A DNA stretch of 54,920 nt, from the NCBI RefSeq assembly GCF_002251085.2, contig NZ_NOJZ02000016.1:1-54920 (forward strand). Reading direction: 5' to 3'. Made by a program: the position numbers and the translations under genes. Source of the DNA: Romboutsia maritimum. Its GTDB lineage: Bacteria; Bacillota; Clostridia; Peptostreptococcales; Peptostreptococcaceae. Shown one piece after another: positions 38,038 through 47,624 of this stretch. The notes under the pieces were generated by a model. That model was given only the letters and a program-made list of their open reading frames with translations. It was not told the origin of the DNA and made no database searches. Positions within the stretch are counted from its first letter, which is position 1; each line of letters starts with the position of its first letter.

Positions 38038-38940
38038 TTATAAAATTCCTCTAATTTCATCTAAGTTTTTTATTCCTTCTTTTTTCATAAAATCTTCTAT
38101 TCCAGATATAATTTCTATTCCTATCCTTGGATTTATAAAATTTGCAGTTCCTATTTGTATACATGTAGCTCCTGCCATTATAAACTCTATAGCGTCATTT
38201 GCAGTTGTTATACCACCCATTCCCATAACAGGAATTTTTACATTTTTACAAACTTCATGAACCATTCTAAGCGCAATAGGCTTTATAGCTGGTCCTGATA
38301 ATCCTGCATATATATTCTCAAATACTGGTCTTCTATTTTTCACATCAATAGCCATAGCCTTAAATGTATTTACTAAAGATACACCATTTGCACCTTCTTC
38401 TTCACACACTTGTGCCATTTTAATTATATCCTCAGCATTTGGTGATAATTTTATAACTAAAGGCAAATCAGTTACTTTCCTTACCTGTTTTACTACATCT
38501 CTCGCAACTTCATTTTTTATCCCAAATGCCATTCCTCCTGCTTTAACATTAGGACAAGATATATTTAATTCAATAATATCTATTGGCTGGTTACTCAACA
38601 ATTCTACTCCCATTATATAATCTTCTAATGTTCCTCCACCAACATTTGCTATTCTTACTAAATCTAACTCTTTAAAAAATTGCAATTCATTTTCTATAAA
38701 TCCCTGGATTCCTGGATTTTCAAGTCCAACGCTATTCATCATTCCTGAAGGTGTTTCACAAACTCTTATACCTGAATTACCATCTCTCTTGTTTAAAGTT
38801 AAACCTTTACTACTAACTCCGCCTAGTTTTTGTATATCATAAATTTCATTGTACTCTCTTCCGAATCCAAATGTTCCAGATGCCATAATCACTGGGTTTT
38901 TAAATTCAACATTTGAGAATTTAGTCTTTAAATTAGCCAT
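38038..38940 (-). CDS. pyrD: Dihydroorotate dehydrogenase B, catalytic subunit
   Basis: A 300-residue FMN-containing subunit of the NAD-dependent class 1B enzyme. The frame is open to 39042, but the ATG at 38940 ([27 protein letters not shown]) fits the family. It overlaps the pyrK stop by 8 nt and has AGAGGA upstream. Visible sites are [23 protein letters not shown] in pieces (LNISCPN, with the catalytic Cys of class 1), VIKLSPN and the C-terminal [15 protein letters not shown]. It needs PyrK to pass electrons to NAD. Confidence 0.95.
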   Translation of the reverse strand: MANLKTKFSNVEFKNPVIMASGTFGFGREYNEIYDIQKLGGVSSKGLTLNKRDGNSGIRVCETPSGMMNSVGLENPGIQGFIENELQFFKELDLVRIANVGGGTLEDYIMGVELLSNQPIDIIELNISCPNVKAGGMAFGIKNEVARDVVKQVRKVTDLPLVIKLSPNAEDIIKMAQVCEEEGANGVSLVNTFKAMAIDVKNRRPVFENIYAGLSGPAIKPIALRMVHEVCKNVKIPVMGMGGITTANDAIEFIMAGATCIQIGTANFINPRIGIEIISGIEDFMKKEGIKNLDEIRGIL

Positions 38941-39625
38941 TGAATACCACATCCTCTCCCCAGAATACTGGACCATCTTTACAAGTTTTTTTATTTCCAA
39001 ATTTCGTTTTGCAAGTACATACCAAACAGGCCCCCACTCCACATGCCATATGATTTTCTAAAGATACCATTATCTTAGTATTTGTACCGTTTACCATATT
39101 TACTAACTTCTCCATCATTGGTGTTGGTCCGCAAGTTAGTATATAGTCATATTTTTCAACATCCAATATATCCGTTACAAAAGTATTTCCAGTTGCTATA
39201 TATACATTATTACAAACAGCCTTATACTCTTCTTCTAATATGGATTCATTTCTAAATCCAAGATACGCATCACAATTTTCTATATTTTTAGCTACTAAAT
39301 ATAATGGTGCTATACCTATTCCTCCACCTACTATAGCTACTTTTCCTTCTACTTTTTCATATCCATTCCCATATGGTCCTTCTAATTTTATCTTTTCATT
39401 TTCTTTTAATTTGCTTAATATTTTAGTTCCTTCTCCTACAACTTTATACAAGAAACTTATACTATTTTCATTTATATCATGTATACTTATAGGTCTTGAT
39501 AGTAATGGATATGTATCCCAAGCTCTTAACATATAAAATTGACCCATTGTTCCCTTAAAACTACCTTCCACTTTCATAAAATACATATCATCTCCGATGT
39601 ATTTATTCTCTAGAACTTTATACAT
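38933..39625 (-). CDS. pyrK: Dihydroorotate dehydrogenase B, electron transfer subunit
   Basis: A 230-residue FAD and [2Fe-2S] subunit that links PyrD to NAD. The FAD-binding part has [11 protein letters not shown] (RPxS motif) near residue 38 and the NAD part [19 protein letters not shown] near 93. The cluster ligands lie near the C-terminus in [14 protein letters not shown] and KTCKDGPVF, the Cx4Cx2C...C pattern. Its ATG overlaps the pyrC stop (TAATG), indicating coupled translation. Confidence 0.95.
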   Translation of the reverse strand: MYKVLENKYIGDDMYFMKVEGSFKGTMGQFYMLRAWDTYPLLSRPISIHDINENSISFLYKVVGEGTKILSKLKENEKIKLEGPYGNGYEKVEGKVAIVGGGIGIAPLYLVAKNIENCDAYLGFRNESILEEEYKAVCNNVYIATGNTFVTDILDVEKYDYILTCGPTPMMEKLVNMVNGTNTKIMVSLENHMACGVGACLVCTCKTKFGNKKTCKDGPVFWGEDVVFNG

Positions 39626-40794
39626 TACATATCCTCCTTTGATTGATAAACTATTCTTCCGTCCCTTATCGTCATAATTATTTTACCTATAATTTTTTCA
39701 CCATTAAATGGATTGTTTCTTCCTTTTGATATAAATTCATTTGTATCTATAACACTTTCAAATTTTTCGTCTACTAAAACTAAATCTGCTTTTAATCCTT
39801 CTTCTACATACCCTTGATTTAAACCAAGTAATTTAGCTGGATTTGCACTCATCATTTCACTTAATTTATTTAATGATATATTATTTTCTTTAAAAACTTT
39901 ATTAATCATTCTAAATGCTACCTCTATATTAGAAATTCCAGGTGCTCCCTTTATTTTATCTTCTACAGAATGAGGTGCATGATCCGTTCCTATCATATCT
40001 ATATAACCGTCTTTAATTCCTTGTATTAATGCTTTCATGTCTTCTTTTTTAGCAAAAGATGGATTAACTTTATAATCTATATCATATCCAAACAAATGAT
40101 GAGGACCAACTTCACATGTAAACTTATATCCTTCATCTTTATATTTTTTTATTTCTTCTAAAGTATCTTTTAAACTTATATGGCATATGTGTAAGTTTCC
40201 ATCTATATTTTTTAATAACTTTAAATCTCTTTTTACTATTTCTAATTCAGGTTGACAATGAGTTAAAATTTTAAAATCTAGCTCTTTTGATAGTTTTAAA
40301 CACTCTTTCATGATATTTTCACTAAATAACGTATATCCATCATCAGAAAATAAGTTAGTATATTTTCTCATAGTCCTTATATCAACTATTTCTAATCCTT
40401 CTAATTTTTTTGTTATTGCACAAACTTGATTTATTTGACACAAATCTAACTCTTTAGATTTGTTCAATATATATTCCATAGTTTCTTCATTATCACAAAC
40501 AGGCTTTGTATTTGCCATAGGACAAAGCACAGTATACCCACCTTTTAAAGCTGCATTTTGACCTGTTTCTAAATCCTCTTTATACGTTAATCCTGGGTCT
40601 CTTAAATGAATATGAATATCTATAAAGGACGGCATTAATGTATATTTTTTTCCATCTATTATTATTAATTTTTCGTCTGACAAATTTATATTTTTTTCTA
40701 TTTTCCTTATAATTCCATGTGATATTAAAACATCTGATTTGATATCCTTTTTTCCATCTACAACTCTTACATTTCGTATTAAAATTTTATCCAC
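39625..40794 (-). CDS. pyrC: Dihydroorotase, type I
   Basis: A 389-residue zinc amidohydrolase that closes carbamoyl-aspartate to dihydroorotate. Metal ligands are in [13 protein letters not shown] near residue 58 and [17 protein letters not shown], and [14 protein letters not shown] near residue 288. The C-terminal [25 protein letters not shown] is typical of the class I enzyme. Its start overlaps pyrB by 8 nt. Confidence 0.96.
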   Translation of the reverse strand: MDKILIRNVRVVDGKKDIKSDVLISHGIIRKIEKNINLSDEKLIIIDGKKYTLMPSFIDIHIHLRDPGLTYKEDLETGQNAALKGGYTVLCPMANTKPVCDNEETMEYILNKSKELDLCQINQVCAITKKLEGLEIVDIRTMRKYTNLFSDDGYTLFSENIMKECLKLSKELDFKILTHCQPELEIVKRDLKLLKNIDGNLHICHISLKDTLEEIKKYKDEGYKFTCEVGPHHLFGYDIDYKVNPSFAKKEDMKALIQGIKDGYIDMIGTDHAPHSVEDKIKGAPGISNIEVAFRMINKVFKENNISLNKLSEMMSANPAKLLGLNQGYVEEGLKADLVLVDEKFESVIDTNEFISKGRNNPFNGEKIIGKIIMTIRDGRIVYQSKEDM

Positions 40795-41767
40795 TTATGT
40801 CCACTCCTACAAGTTTTAATATTTTATTATCATTTCCAATATGTTTTGATTTTATATCTAATCCTAGGAGCTTCATTATCAACGCCATTCTTACAAACAT
40901 TCCGTATCTAGCTTGCTTAAAGTATACTGCTCTATCATCAGTATCTACTTCAACATCTATCTCATTTACTCTTGGTAATGGATGCATTACCAACATATCT
41001 TGAGATGCTTTTTTCATTCTAGATTGATTCAGTATATAGCAATTTTTTAATCTTTCATATTCTGATTTATCTTCAAATCTTTCTCTTTGAATTCTAGTCA
41101 TGTAAAGAACATCTAAACTTCCTATCACTTCATCTAGATTGTTAGTTTCATAGTATGCATGGCCTTTTATTTGATTTTTTATTTGATGTGGCATTTTTAA
41201 TTCATCTGGAGATATAAACACAAATTTTGTATTTTTATATCTAGCCATAGCTTTAACTAAAGAATGTACTGTTCTTCCATACTTTAAGTCTCCGCATAAT
41301 CCTATTGTATGATTTTCTAAATTTCCTTTAAGGGATTTTATAGTTAATAGATCTGTAAGTGTTTGAGTTGGATGTTGATTTCCTCCATCTCCCGCATTTA
41401 TAAAAGGTACTTCTGTATATTTAGCTGCTTCATCTGCAGCTCCTGACTGAGGATGTCTCATTGCTATTATATCTGCATAACAAGATACTGTTCTAATTGT
41501 ATCTCCAAGAGATTCGCCTTTCGTAACAGATGATGAGTTTGGTTCTGAAAAACCTATCACTCTTCCTCCTAATCTGTTTATAGCTGCTTCAAAGCTTAAT
41601 CTTGTTCTTGTTGATGGCTCATAAAACAATGTAGCCAATAATTTACCTTCACATGTACGAGAATATTTTGATGGATCATCAATTATATTTTGAGCTAATG
41701 CTAATATTTCGTCTATTTCTTCCACTGAAAAGTCTTCTGGTTGGATTAAATTTCTTATTTCTAACAT
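40787..41767 (-). CDS. pyrB: Aspartate carbamoyltransferase catalytic subunit
   Basis: A 326-residue catalytic chain. The carbamoyl-phosphate site [13 protein letters not shown] is near residue 49, with [28 protein letters not shown] near residue 127 and [11 protein letters not shown] near residue 261. Length is slightly above the usual 305-310 because of a C-terminal extension [17 protein letters not shown]. First gene of the operon. No regulatory subunit gene pyrI follows, and carAB is absent, so carbamoyl phosphate is made elsewhere. A PyrR-binding loop sits just before its ribosome binding site. Confidence 0.96.
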   Translation of the reverse strand: MLEIRNLIQPEDFSVEEIDEILALAQNIIDDPSKYSRTCEGKLLATLFYEPSTRTRLSFEAAINRLGGRVIGFSEPNSSSVTKGESLGDTIRTVSCYADIIAMRHPQSGAADEAAKYTEVPFINAGDGGNQHPTQTLTDLLTIKSLKGNLENHTIGLCGDLKYGRTVHSLVKAMARYKNTKFVFISPDELKMPHQIKNQIKGHAYYETNNLDEVIGSLDVLYMTRIQRERFEDKSEYERLKNCYILNQSRMKKASQDMLVMHPLPRVNEIDVEVDTDDRAVYFKQARYGMFVRMALIMKLLGLDIKSKHIGNDNKILKLVGVDISG

Positions 41768-41782
41768 ATTATTTTCCTCCTT

Positions 41783-41804
41783 TTTTAGCCTCTCTGGACT
41801 AAAA
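41783..41804 (-). promoter_or_regulatory. PyrR-binding RNA loop upstream of pyrB
   Basis: The minus strand reads AGTCCAGAGAGGCT within a stem TTTTAG / CTAAAA. TCCAGAGAGGCT is the conserved PyrR-binding loop of pyr attenuators. Here the stem ends right at the AAGGAGG site of pyrB, and no terminator hairpin lies between. UMP-loaded PyrR may therefore block ribosome access. Confidence 0.8.
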
Positions 41805-41883
41805 TTAAAAGTATTTTTTATACTAATTGTAGGGTATCATTTTTATTATTGTATGTCAATATTTTTATATAATTTGAATACAA

Positions 41884-41930
41884 AAAAAGGCAACTCAAAA
41901 TGATTTTAAATATCATTTTGACTTACCTTT
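41884..41930 (-). terminator. Terminator of the NlpC/P60 gene
   Basis: A hairpin pairing TCAAAATGAT with ATCATTTTGA, extended outward by AAAGG and CCTTT, lies just after the stop. Confidence 0.75.
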
Positions 41931-41943
41931 AAATAATCATTTA

Positions 41944-43080
41944 TTATAAAACTCTCTTAGCTGTAACAAATTTTGATGCAAAATAAGATGAGTTTATTCC
42001 TGCTACCTGTACACTTTGTCCTGGAGCTGGTGAATGTACCATATTACCTCCACCTACATATATACCAACGTGACTTACACTTCCTGTTCCATTAGTACTG
42101 AAGAATACTAAATCTCCTGGTTGTAAGTTAGCTTTACTTACAGTTCTTCCGTAACCAGATTGAGCACTTGATGATCTTGGTATAGATATTCCCGCTGCAT
42201 TTCTATATACATAAGAAGTCAAACCTGAACAATCAAAGCTATTTGGCCCTTCAGCTCCCCAAACATATGGGCATCCTATCTTAGCATAAGCTAAATTTAC
42301 TACAGCTTGAGCAACTGATGTATCACCTTTTGGTGGATTATAAGAATTATTTTGTTCTTGTTCTGGTTTTTGTGTAGTATTTTGTGTGTTCTTGCTTGGT
42401 CTATTATTACTTGGTTTATTATTTTGTGTACTATTTTGTGTATTATTGCTTGGTCTATTTACATTAGTAGATTGGTCGCTATTTTGTTCTACATTTGATG
42501 AATCATTAGCTTGTACCTCTTCTACTACTGGTGATTCTTCTTTTTCTTCTTCTATAACAGGAGCTTCATCAGATAAATATAATGAACTTATATATCCTTC
42601 TGCTTCTCCTTTTTTAACTTTCACCCAGTCTCCTTCGTTAGATAAAACTGTTACAGAACTTCCTATTTGTAATTCTTCTATTATTTCAGAATCTTGATTC
42701 ATATCTTTTCTGAAGTTTACCTTATCAGCTGTTGTAAATCCTGCTGCTTCTTTTACTTCTACGAATCTAGATGGTAACCAACCTTCATCTTCTCCAACTA
42801 AAACTTTAACCCATTCTCCTTGAGTTCCTATAACTTTAAATTCATCACCTGAATAAGCTACATTTTGAACTGATCCTTGCTCTCTTATTTTTACAGCTAC
42901 TCCGTCCTTAACAACTGCTGTTTTATATGTAGTTTCTTCATAATTTCCTAGTTCAAGAGCATTTGATTTATCTTCATTATTTTCAACCTTATTGTCTTTA
43001 ACTTCATCAGCATTTGCTGTTGCATTCATTGATAACGCCATTACAGACGCAAACATAGGTACTAATATTTTTCTTTTCAT
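41944..43080 (-). CDS. Secreted SH3-domain NlpC/P60 cell-wall hydrolase
   Basis: A 378-residue exported peptidoglycan endopeptidase. The frame is open to 43107, but the ATG at 43080 follows AGGAGGAAATATC and gives a clean signal peptide (MKRKILVPMFASVMALSMNA, cleavage near ANA-DE). Two bacterial SH3 domains occupy about residues 52-108 and 113-170. An Asn/Thr/Gln/Pro-rich linker (about 190-250) has two near-identical units NRPSNNTQNSTQ and NRPSKNTQNTTQ. The C-terminal NlpC/P60 domain carries Cys284 in SFDCSGL, His337 in VSHVGIYV and His349 in NMVHSP. It should cut gamma-D-Glu-diaminopimelate bonds in stem peptides. Confidence 0.94.
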   Translation of the reverse strand: MKRKILVPMFASVMALSMNATANADEVKDNKVENNEDKSNALELGNYEETTYKTAVVKDGVAVKIREQGSVQNVAYSGDEFKVIGTQGEWVKVLVGEDEGWLPSRFVEVKEAAGFTTADKVNFRKDMNQDSEIIEELQIGSSVTVLSNEGDWVKVKKGEAEGYISSLYLSDEAPVIEEEKEESPVVEEVQANDSSNVEQNSDQSTNVNRPSNNTQNSTQNNKPSNNRPSKNTQNTTQKPEQEQNNSYNPPKGDTSVAQAVVNLAYAKIGCPYVWGAEGPNSFDCSGLTSYVYRNAAGISIPRSSSAQSGYGRTVSKANLQPGDLVFFSTNGTGSVSHVGIYVGGGNMVHSPAPGQSVQVAGINSSYFASKFVTAKRVL

Positions 43081-43463
43081 ATGATATTTCCTCCTAAAAT
43101 TCACCATAAGTTTTCTTACGTGTTATTTTCATAAGTTATATGTATGTAATGTAAAATACTAATACACAAGATTTATGTAAATTATAGTTGTAACTAATTT
43201 GTAATTTATTATTGTTTATTATGTAGTATTCTTATATTAACAAGCATAAGAAAATTAAATTTACATCTTGCATAAAATATTTTATAAAAGTAATCAAACT
43301 ATTTATTTTATCCAGTATCATTCTTAAATATACATTTTTATTTAATTATACCTTATGAAAATGTTAAAGTAAAGGTTTTTGTAGGTTTTTGCTGTAATGT
43401 ACGCGTAAAATTTAAATTTTATGTGTTTTTTTGCTGTTCAGAAACTTATATTTATACATATTT
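43081..43463. other. Long AT-rich leader and promoter region of the NlpC/P60 gene
   Basis: This 383-nt stretch has no gene. It holds the promoter described separately and about 250 nt of AT-rich 5' leader. I looked for a c-di-AMP (ydaO) riboswitch, common before such hydrolases, and found no match to its conserved boxes. A WalR-like site lies at 43393-43409, and two ACAGCAAAAA direct repeats lie near 43384-43440 on the minus strand. Confidence 0.5.
43345..43373 (-). promoter_or_regulatory. Promoter of the NlpC/P60 gene
   Basis: The minus strand shows TTTACT, a 17-nt spacer and TATAAT. Transcription would begin near 43338, giving a leader of about 258 nt. A WalR-like box TGTAAT-N5-CGTAAA lies on the plus strand at 43393-43409, upstream of the -35. 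Confidence 0.5.
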
Positions 43464-43500
43464 AAAAACCCCTAGTTTATAAATATAAACTAGGGGTTTT
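43464..43500 (-). terminator. Terminator of the glutamate dehydrogenase gene
   Basis: The perfect hairpin AAAACCCCTAGTTTAT / ATAAACTAGGGGTTTT has a T run on the minus strand. It follows the gene stop by about 20 nt. Confidence 0.92.
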
Positions 43501-43519
43501 ATTTCAAATGTTTCTTTTA

Positions 43520-44800
43520 TTATTCAGTTGCTAATGCTTCTTTTGGAGATTCAGTGTACCAACCTCTTATCTTCATAGCATCTGCTATTCTCTTAATTGA
43601 CATCATATATGCAGCTGTTCTCATATCTACGTTGAACTCTTTAGCTAAGTCCCATATCTCTTCGAAAGCTTTATTCATTAATTTTTCTTGTTTTTCTTGA
43701 ACTTCTTCAAATGTCCAGTTATATCTCATTAAGTTTTGTACCCATTCAAAGTAAGATACTGTAACTCCACCACTATTAGCTAATATATCTGGAACTAAAG
43801 TTAATCCTTTTTCAAAGAATATCTTATCTGCTTCTGGAGTTGTAGGTCCATTAGCACCTTCACATATAAACTTAGCTTTTACATCTTTTGCAGTAACTGA
43901 AGTTAATTGATTTTCTAATGCACATGGCATTAATATATCTACTTCTGCAGTTAATACATTTTCTTCAGTAGGTTCAGCTCCTGAGAATCCTTTTATACCA
44001 CCATGTATTTTAACATACTCTACTAATGATTTCATGTCTATACCTTTATTATTACGTATAGTTCCTGTGTGGTCTCCTACTATAACTACTTTAGCACCAA
44101 ATTCTTCTATGTAAGTACCTGCAAAGCTACCAACATTACCACAACCTTGAAGTGCTACTGTTATGTTATCTAAATCTAAATTTAATTTTTTAGCTGCTAA
44201 CATTGCCATTTTAGCAACACCATAGCCAGTTGCTTCTGTTCTAGCTAAAGAACCATAGAAATCTACTGGTTTACCAGTAAATACACCTGGTTGGAATTGT
44301 CCTGTAACTTTAGAATATTCATCTAACATCCAAGACATTATTTGACCATTTGTATTAACATCTGGAGCTGGTATATCTTCTTTTTCTCCTATTATTGGTG
44401 CTATAGATGCTGCAAATCCTCTTGATATTCTTTCTAACTCAGCTTTTGAATAATCTCTAGGATCTATAGCCATACCACCTTTTCCTCCACCGTATGGAAT
44501 TCCTACAACTCCACACTTAAATGTCATCCAAGTTGATAAAGCTTTTACTTCATCTATATTTACAGCTGGATGGAATCTTATTCCACCTTTGAAAGGTCCA
44601 CAAGCATTATTATGTTGTGCTCTATATCCAGTAAAAGATTTAGTAGTTCCATCATCCATTTTTACTGGGAATGATACTTCCATAACTCTCATAGGATTTT
44701 TTAGTATTTCATACACTGCTGGGTCTGCACCTAATTTGTCACATGCATTTTTTACTTGAGTTCTTGCAATTTCGAAGACATTTAAAGTTTTTTCTGCCAT
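43520..44800 (-). CDS. gluD: NAD-specific glutamate dehydrogenase
   Basis: A 426-residue enzyme that interconverts glutamate and 2-oxoglutarate with ammonia, central in amino-acid-fermenting clostridia. The substrate site has GPFKGGIRFHP near residue 67, GIPYGGGKGGMAID with the catalytic Lys near residue 105, and the catalytic Asp in PAPDVNTNGQ near 147. The Rossmann domain has ALQGCGNVGSFAG near 215. The sequence is very like the abundant GluD antigen of Clostridioides difficile. The start has a GGGGGC-rich site (AAGGGGGCTTTTCAAATG). Single gene with its own terminator. Confidence 0.96.
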   Translation of the reverse strand: MAEKTLNVFEIARTQVKNACDKLGADPAVYEILKNPMRVMEVSFPVKMDDGTTKSFTGYRAQHNNACGPFKGGIRFHPAVNIDEVKALSTWMTFKCGVVGIPYGGGKGGMAIDPRDYSKAELERISRGFAASIAPIIGEKEDIPAPDVNTNGQIMSWMLDEYSKVTGQFQPGVFTGKPVDFYGSLARTEATGYGVAKMAMLAAKKLNLDLDNITVALQGCGNVGSFAGTYIEEFGAKVVIVGDHTGTIRNNKGIDMKSLVEYVKIHGGIKGFSGAEPTEENVLTAEVDILMPCALENQLTSVTAKDVKAKFICEGANGPTTPEADKIFFEKGLTLVPDILANSGGVTVSYFEWVQNLMRYNWTFEEVQEKQEKLMNKAFEEIWDLAKEFNVDMRTAAYMMSIKRIADAMKIRGWYTESPKEALATE

Positions 44801-44972
44801 TTGAAAAGCCCCCTTATAAAATTATCTAAATTAAATTCTTAATTCCCCCTTGATGTGAAAAACATTTTCCCTGTCCTACATTTTGATTGTAGCATAATTT
44901 TTTCTTATTTAGTGTGTAAAATTTTAATTTATTTTTTAACTAAGTTTTTTATAAATTTTTAATTTGATAATA

Positions 44973-45010
44973 AAGTTAAGGCTAAAGATATTAATCTCTA
45001 GCCTTAACTT
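44973..45010 (-). terminator. Terminator of cooS
   Basis: A hairpin with arms AAGTTAAGGCTA and TAGCCTTAACTT lies directly against the cooS stop codon, with a T-rich tail on the minus strand. Confidence 0.82.
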
Positions 45011-45012
45011 AT

Positions 45013-46920
45013 TTAAATACTATAAGAATATTCCACTTCCTTTAAACCTAAATTTTTTCTTCTATCTATAATTATTTTTTCTAACTCATCTGCTGATAAT
45101 TTAGGATCTGGATTTATAATTACATGACCACCTGTTAAAGTTTTTAAACCTTCTGTTAAAACTTCAGTAACTAACTTTCCTCCTGTTATAAATGGAGGCA
45201 ATGCTAAATGTAGAGGTAAACCTAGTGCTAATCCAAATGCGCCATCAGCTAATGCTTGTTCTTCTAACCATTGAGGTGCTGATAAAACTAATGGTAATTG
45301 TGGTAAATCTACGCCTAATTCTCTAGCTAATTCTGTTGCAACCATTTCAAGTCTTCCTATTGCTAAACAAGGACCAAAATTTAATACAGGTGGAATTTTT
45401 AACTCTTTACAAACTTCTTTTAGATTTTCACCCGCTAATTCCTCTGCACCAGGTGACATAAGGCCAACATTTTCAAGTCCTCCTGTTGAACATCCAGCAG
45501 AAAGCACTATTATATCTCTTTTTATTAACTCTTTAGTTAACTCAACTGTATTTATATCATGACCACCTGCTGTCATATTTGAACAACCAACAACTCCAGC
45601 TATTCCTTTAATTCTTCCATCTGCTATCAAATCTATAAGAGGCTTCCATGAGTCTCCTAAAAATTCTTTTAAGTTAGTTTCACTTACTCCTGTTAGTGAT
45701 TTTTCATATCCATGGTCTTTAGGTATATCAATTTCTACACTTCCTCGTCTATCTTTATATGAATCTATTGCTTTTTTTATTAACTCATTAGTAATTTCAT
45801 CTTGATTTAATCTATCAAATGGTATATATTCTGCATTTGCTTTTTTAGCAACATCATCCAAACAAATCATCTTAACTTTATACTTATCTGCTATTGGTTC
45901 TAATCCCGGAATTGTACAATTAAATTCTGATAATACTAAATCGATTGCTCCCGTAGATAAGACTGCTTCACTTGTAAAATTATTACCTGCATGACCTGCA
46001 AATACTTCTTGATAGTGTTCTCCCCTTAGTTGTAAATCCTGACCTACGCAAGTACATCCTACAAGTTTAAATCCTTTAGCCCCTACTGCTTTTGCTAAAG
46101 ATATTACGTTTTCGTCTTTTAATTTATCTTGGAAATTTGAAAAAATTGAATGTTGATGACCTGTAATCATTATATTTATATAGTCTTCATCTATTACATT
46201 GAATCCAACTGGAGCCATTCTTATAACTGGTTCTCCTAGCATTACATCATTTAAAAGGTTTGTAAGTGTCAGTCCATATAAACCTGTTGAAATACCTAGA
46301 TTCAAACAATTAACTAACATGTCTACAGGATCACTATTTAAATTTGTTGAAGATTTAACTATCGCATCAAATACCTCAGATTTTGCTCCCCCAGGCATTA
46401 TACCTAGTTCCTTCCATTTCTTAATTCTTGGTCCATATGCTATCTTTTCAACTAATTCCATCTTTTGATCTCTAGGTTTATATAAATCATCTAAAACTTT
46501 ATCTGCTACTTTTATACACTTTTCATAATTATCCTCTGAATCTATTTTAAATAAACTAGATAATTTATTTAAGGTTTTTTCACCTTTAATAATCCCTCTA
46601 CTTTCACCTAGATTTTTTAAATTTCTTGCTGTATTTTCTACTACATGTAAGTAGCAAGCTGATCCTGATGCTACAGCTCTTAAAAAGTTTCTAGCTACTA
46701 TTGTATCTGCATTAGCTCCACAAATTCCTCTAGGTGATGTAGGTGTTATTCTACATGGTCCATTTGCACAAAGTCTACAACATACTCCTTGAAGCCCAAA
46801 TCCACATTTTGTTTTTTGTTTTTCTGTTCTATGAAATGATGTTTCAACATCTTTAGATGATATAAATTTCTCTAATCTTTTATCTGCACTTTTACACATA
46901 TTACAATTATTACAATTCAT
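45013..46920 (-). CDS. cooS: Anaerobic Ni-Fe-S carbon monoxide dehydrogenase catalytic subunit
   Basis: A 635-residue monofunctional CODH that interconverts CO and CO2 at a nickel-iron-sulfur C-cluster. The N-terminus NCNNCNMCKS and CGFGLQGVCCRLCANGPCRI hold the D- and B-cluster cysteines. The C-cluster region includes ITGHQHSIFSN (His ligand), LVGCTCVGQDL, GVVGCSNM, LSAGCSTGG and NFGPCLAIGR. No cooC nickel chaperone, cooF, hydrogenase or acetyl-CoA synthase genes lie next to it. The divergent ferredoxin at 47265 is a plausible electron partner. The start has a GGGGGA site. Confidence 0.95.
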   Translation of the reverse strand: MNCNNCNMCKSADKRLEKFISSKDVETSFHRTEKQKTKCGFGLQGVCCRLCANGPCRITPTSPRGICGANADTIVARNFLRAVASGSACYLHVVENTARNLKNLGESRGIIKGEKTLNKLSSLFKIDSEDNYEKCIKVADKVLDDLYKPRDQKMELVEKIAYGPRIKKWKELGIMPGGAKSEVFDAIVKSSTNLNSDPVDMLVNCLNLGISTGLYGLTLTNLLNDVMLGEPVIRMAPVGFNVIDEDYINIMITGHQHSIFSNFQDKLKDENVISLAKAVGAKGFKLVGCTCVGQDLQLRGEHYQEVFAGHAGNNFTSEAVLSTGAIDLVLSEFNCTIPGLEPIADKYKVKMICLDDVAKKANAEYIPFDRLNQDEITNELIKKAIDSYKDRRGSVEIDIPKDHGYEKSLTGVSETNLKEFLGDSWKPLIDLIADGRIKGIAGVVGCSNMTAGGHDINTVELTKELIKRDIIVLSAGCSTGGLENVGLMSPGAEELAGENLKEVCKELKIPPVLNFGPCLAIGRLEMVATELARELGVDLPQLPLVLSAPQWLEEQALADGAFGLALGLPLHLALPPFITGGKLVTEVLTEGLKTLTGGHVIINPDPKLSADELEKIIIDRRKNLGLKEVEYSYSI

Positions 46921-47197
46921 TTTAAATCCCCCTAATTTAAATTTTTGAATTTATTAAAAACTCTTTTAAGAAAATAAAGGTATGATTATTTAAACGATTT
47001 TACGAGATGACTTTTTATCATTTATTTTTTTCTTATTATTTAATTACCACCTAATTAATATCTTTAAACATCAATTAGGAATAAATTACTAAATAATTTT
47101 TTAAATATATATATAATAAATTTTTCAATATATTTACATTTAAATTATAACTTTTCTAGCCTGTCGTAATAATGGTATTAATGTAGAATTAATTTGT
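46921..47197. other. Intergenic region between cooS and ferredoxin
   Basis: A very AT-rich divergent promoter region. I see only a 7-bp inverted repeat CCTAATT-N16-AATTAGG (47050-47079) and no gene, riboswitch or clear Rex box. Confidence 0.4.
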
Positions 47198-47226
47198 TTG
47201 TTATATATGGTAAGTTTTGCTATAAT
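47198..47226 (+). promoter_or_regulatory. Ferredoxin promoter
   Basis: TTGTTA, a 17-nt spacer and a perfect TATAAT (47221-47226) lie 38 nt before the ferredoxin start. Confidence 0.75.
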
Positions 47227-47264
47227 ATTACTGAATAAATTATTACACATAGGAGGATTTTGAG

Positions 47265-47435
47265 ATGGCTTATAAAATAACTGATGCTTGTATAAGTTGT
47301 GGAGCTTGCGAAGCTGAATGTCCTGTTGAATGCATATCTGCTGGAGATGACAGATATGTTATAGATGCAGATACTTGTGTTGAATGTGGTTCTTGTGCAG
47401 GAGTATGTCCTGTTGATGCTCCTCAACCAGAATAA
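47265..47435 (+). CDS. fdx: 2[4Fe-4S] clostridial ferredoxin
   Basis: A 56-residue electron carrier. It reads [20 protein letters not shown] at the N-terminus and continues to the second cluster motif [12 protein letters not shown]. The two CxxCxxCxxxCP motifs bind two [4Fe-4S] clusters. The ATG has AGGAGG 8 nt upstream, and a clear promoter and terminator bracket the gene, so it is a well-expressed single gene. Length and the DAPQPE end are typical of clostridial ferredoxins used by pyruvate:ferredoxin oxidoreductase, hydrogenase and CODH. Confidence 0.97.
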   Translation: MAYKITDACISCGACEAECPVECISAGDDRYVIDADTCVECGSCAGVCPVDAPQPE

Positions 47436-47447
47436 TATCGTATAAAG

Positions 47448-47495
47448 AATAAGCTATCAGAATAGTTATTTTTACTTTCTGATAGCTTATTTTTT
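47448..47495 (+). terminator. Terminator of the ferredoxin gene
   Basis: AATAAGCTATCAGAA pairs with TTTCTGATAGCTTATT and is followed by TTTT. Confidence 0.9.
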
Positions 47496-47525
47496 GAAGT
47501 ACACAAAAAAATAAAACTTAAAATC

Positions 47526-47554
47526 AAAAAAGTCACAAGACTAAAGTCTTCTGA
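47526..47554 (-). terminator. Terminator of rex
   Basis: On the minus strand GTCAGAAGAC and GTCTTGTGAC pair around TTTA and are followed by TTTTTT, about 70 nt after the rex stop. Confidence 0.7.
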
Positions 47555-47624
47555 CCTTTCATATGTGATATTTTCAAATATCTAACATTATAAGTATTAT
47601 TTTTTTATACACTTAGTTTAAATC

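Noticed and set aside
38941..39042. The upstream extension of the pyrD frame.
   Set aside because: It overlaps the PyrK iron-sulfur region in another frame. The family start MANLKTKF at 38940 has a ribosome binding site.
42285..42500. The repetitive stretch in the NlpC/P60 gene as a possible CRISPR or tandem-repeat locus.
   Set aside because: It is the in-frame Asn/Thr/Gln-rich linker of the secreted protein, with only two imperfect units.
47050..47079. The inverted repeat CCTAATT-N16-AATTAGG between cooS and ferredoxin.
   Set aside because: Seven AT-rich base pairs with a long loop are common by chance here, and no known operator matches.
47220..47426. A 68-codon minus-strand frame across the ferredoxin.
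   Set aside because: It is a shadow of the plus-strand ferredoxin, which has both cluster motifs, a ribosome binding site, promoter and terminator.
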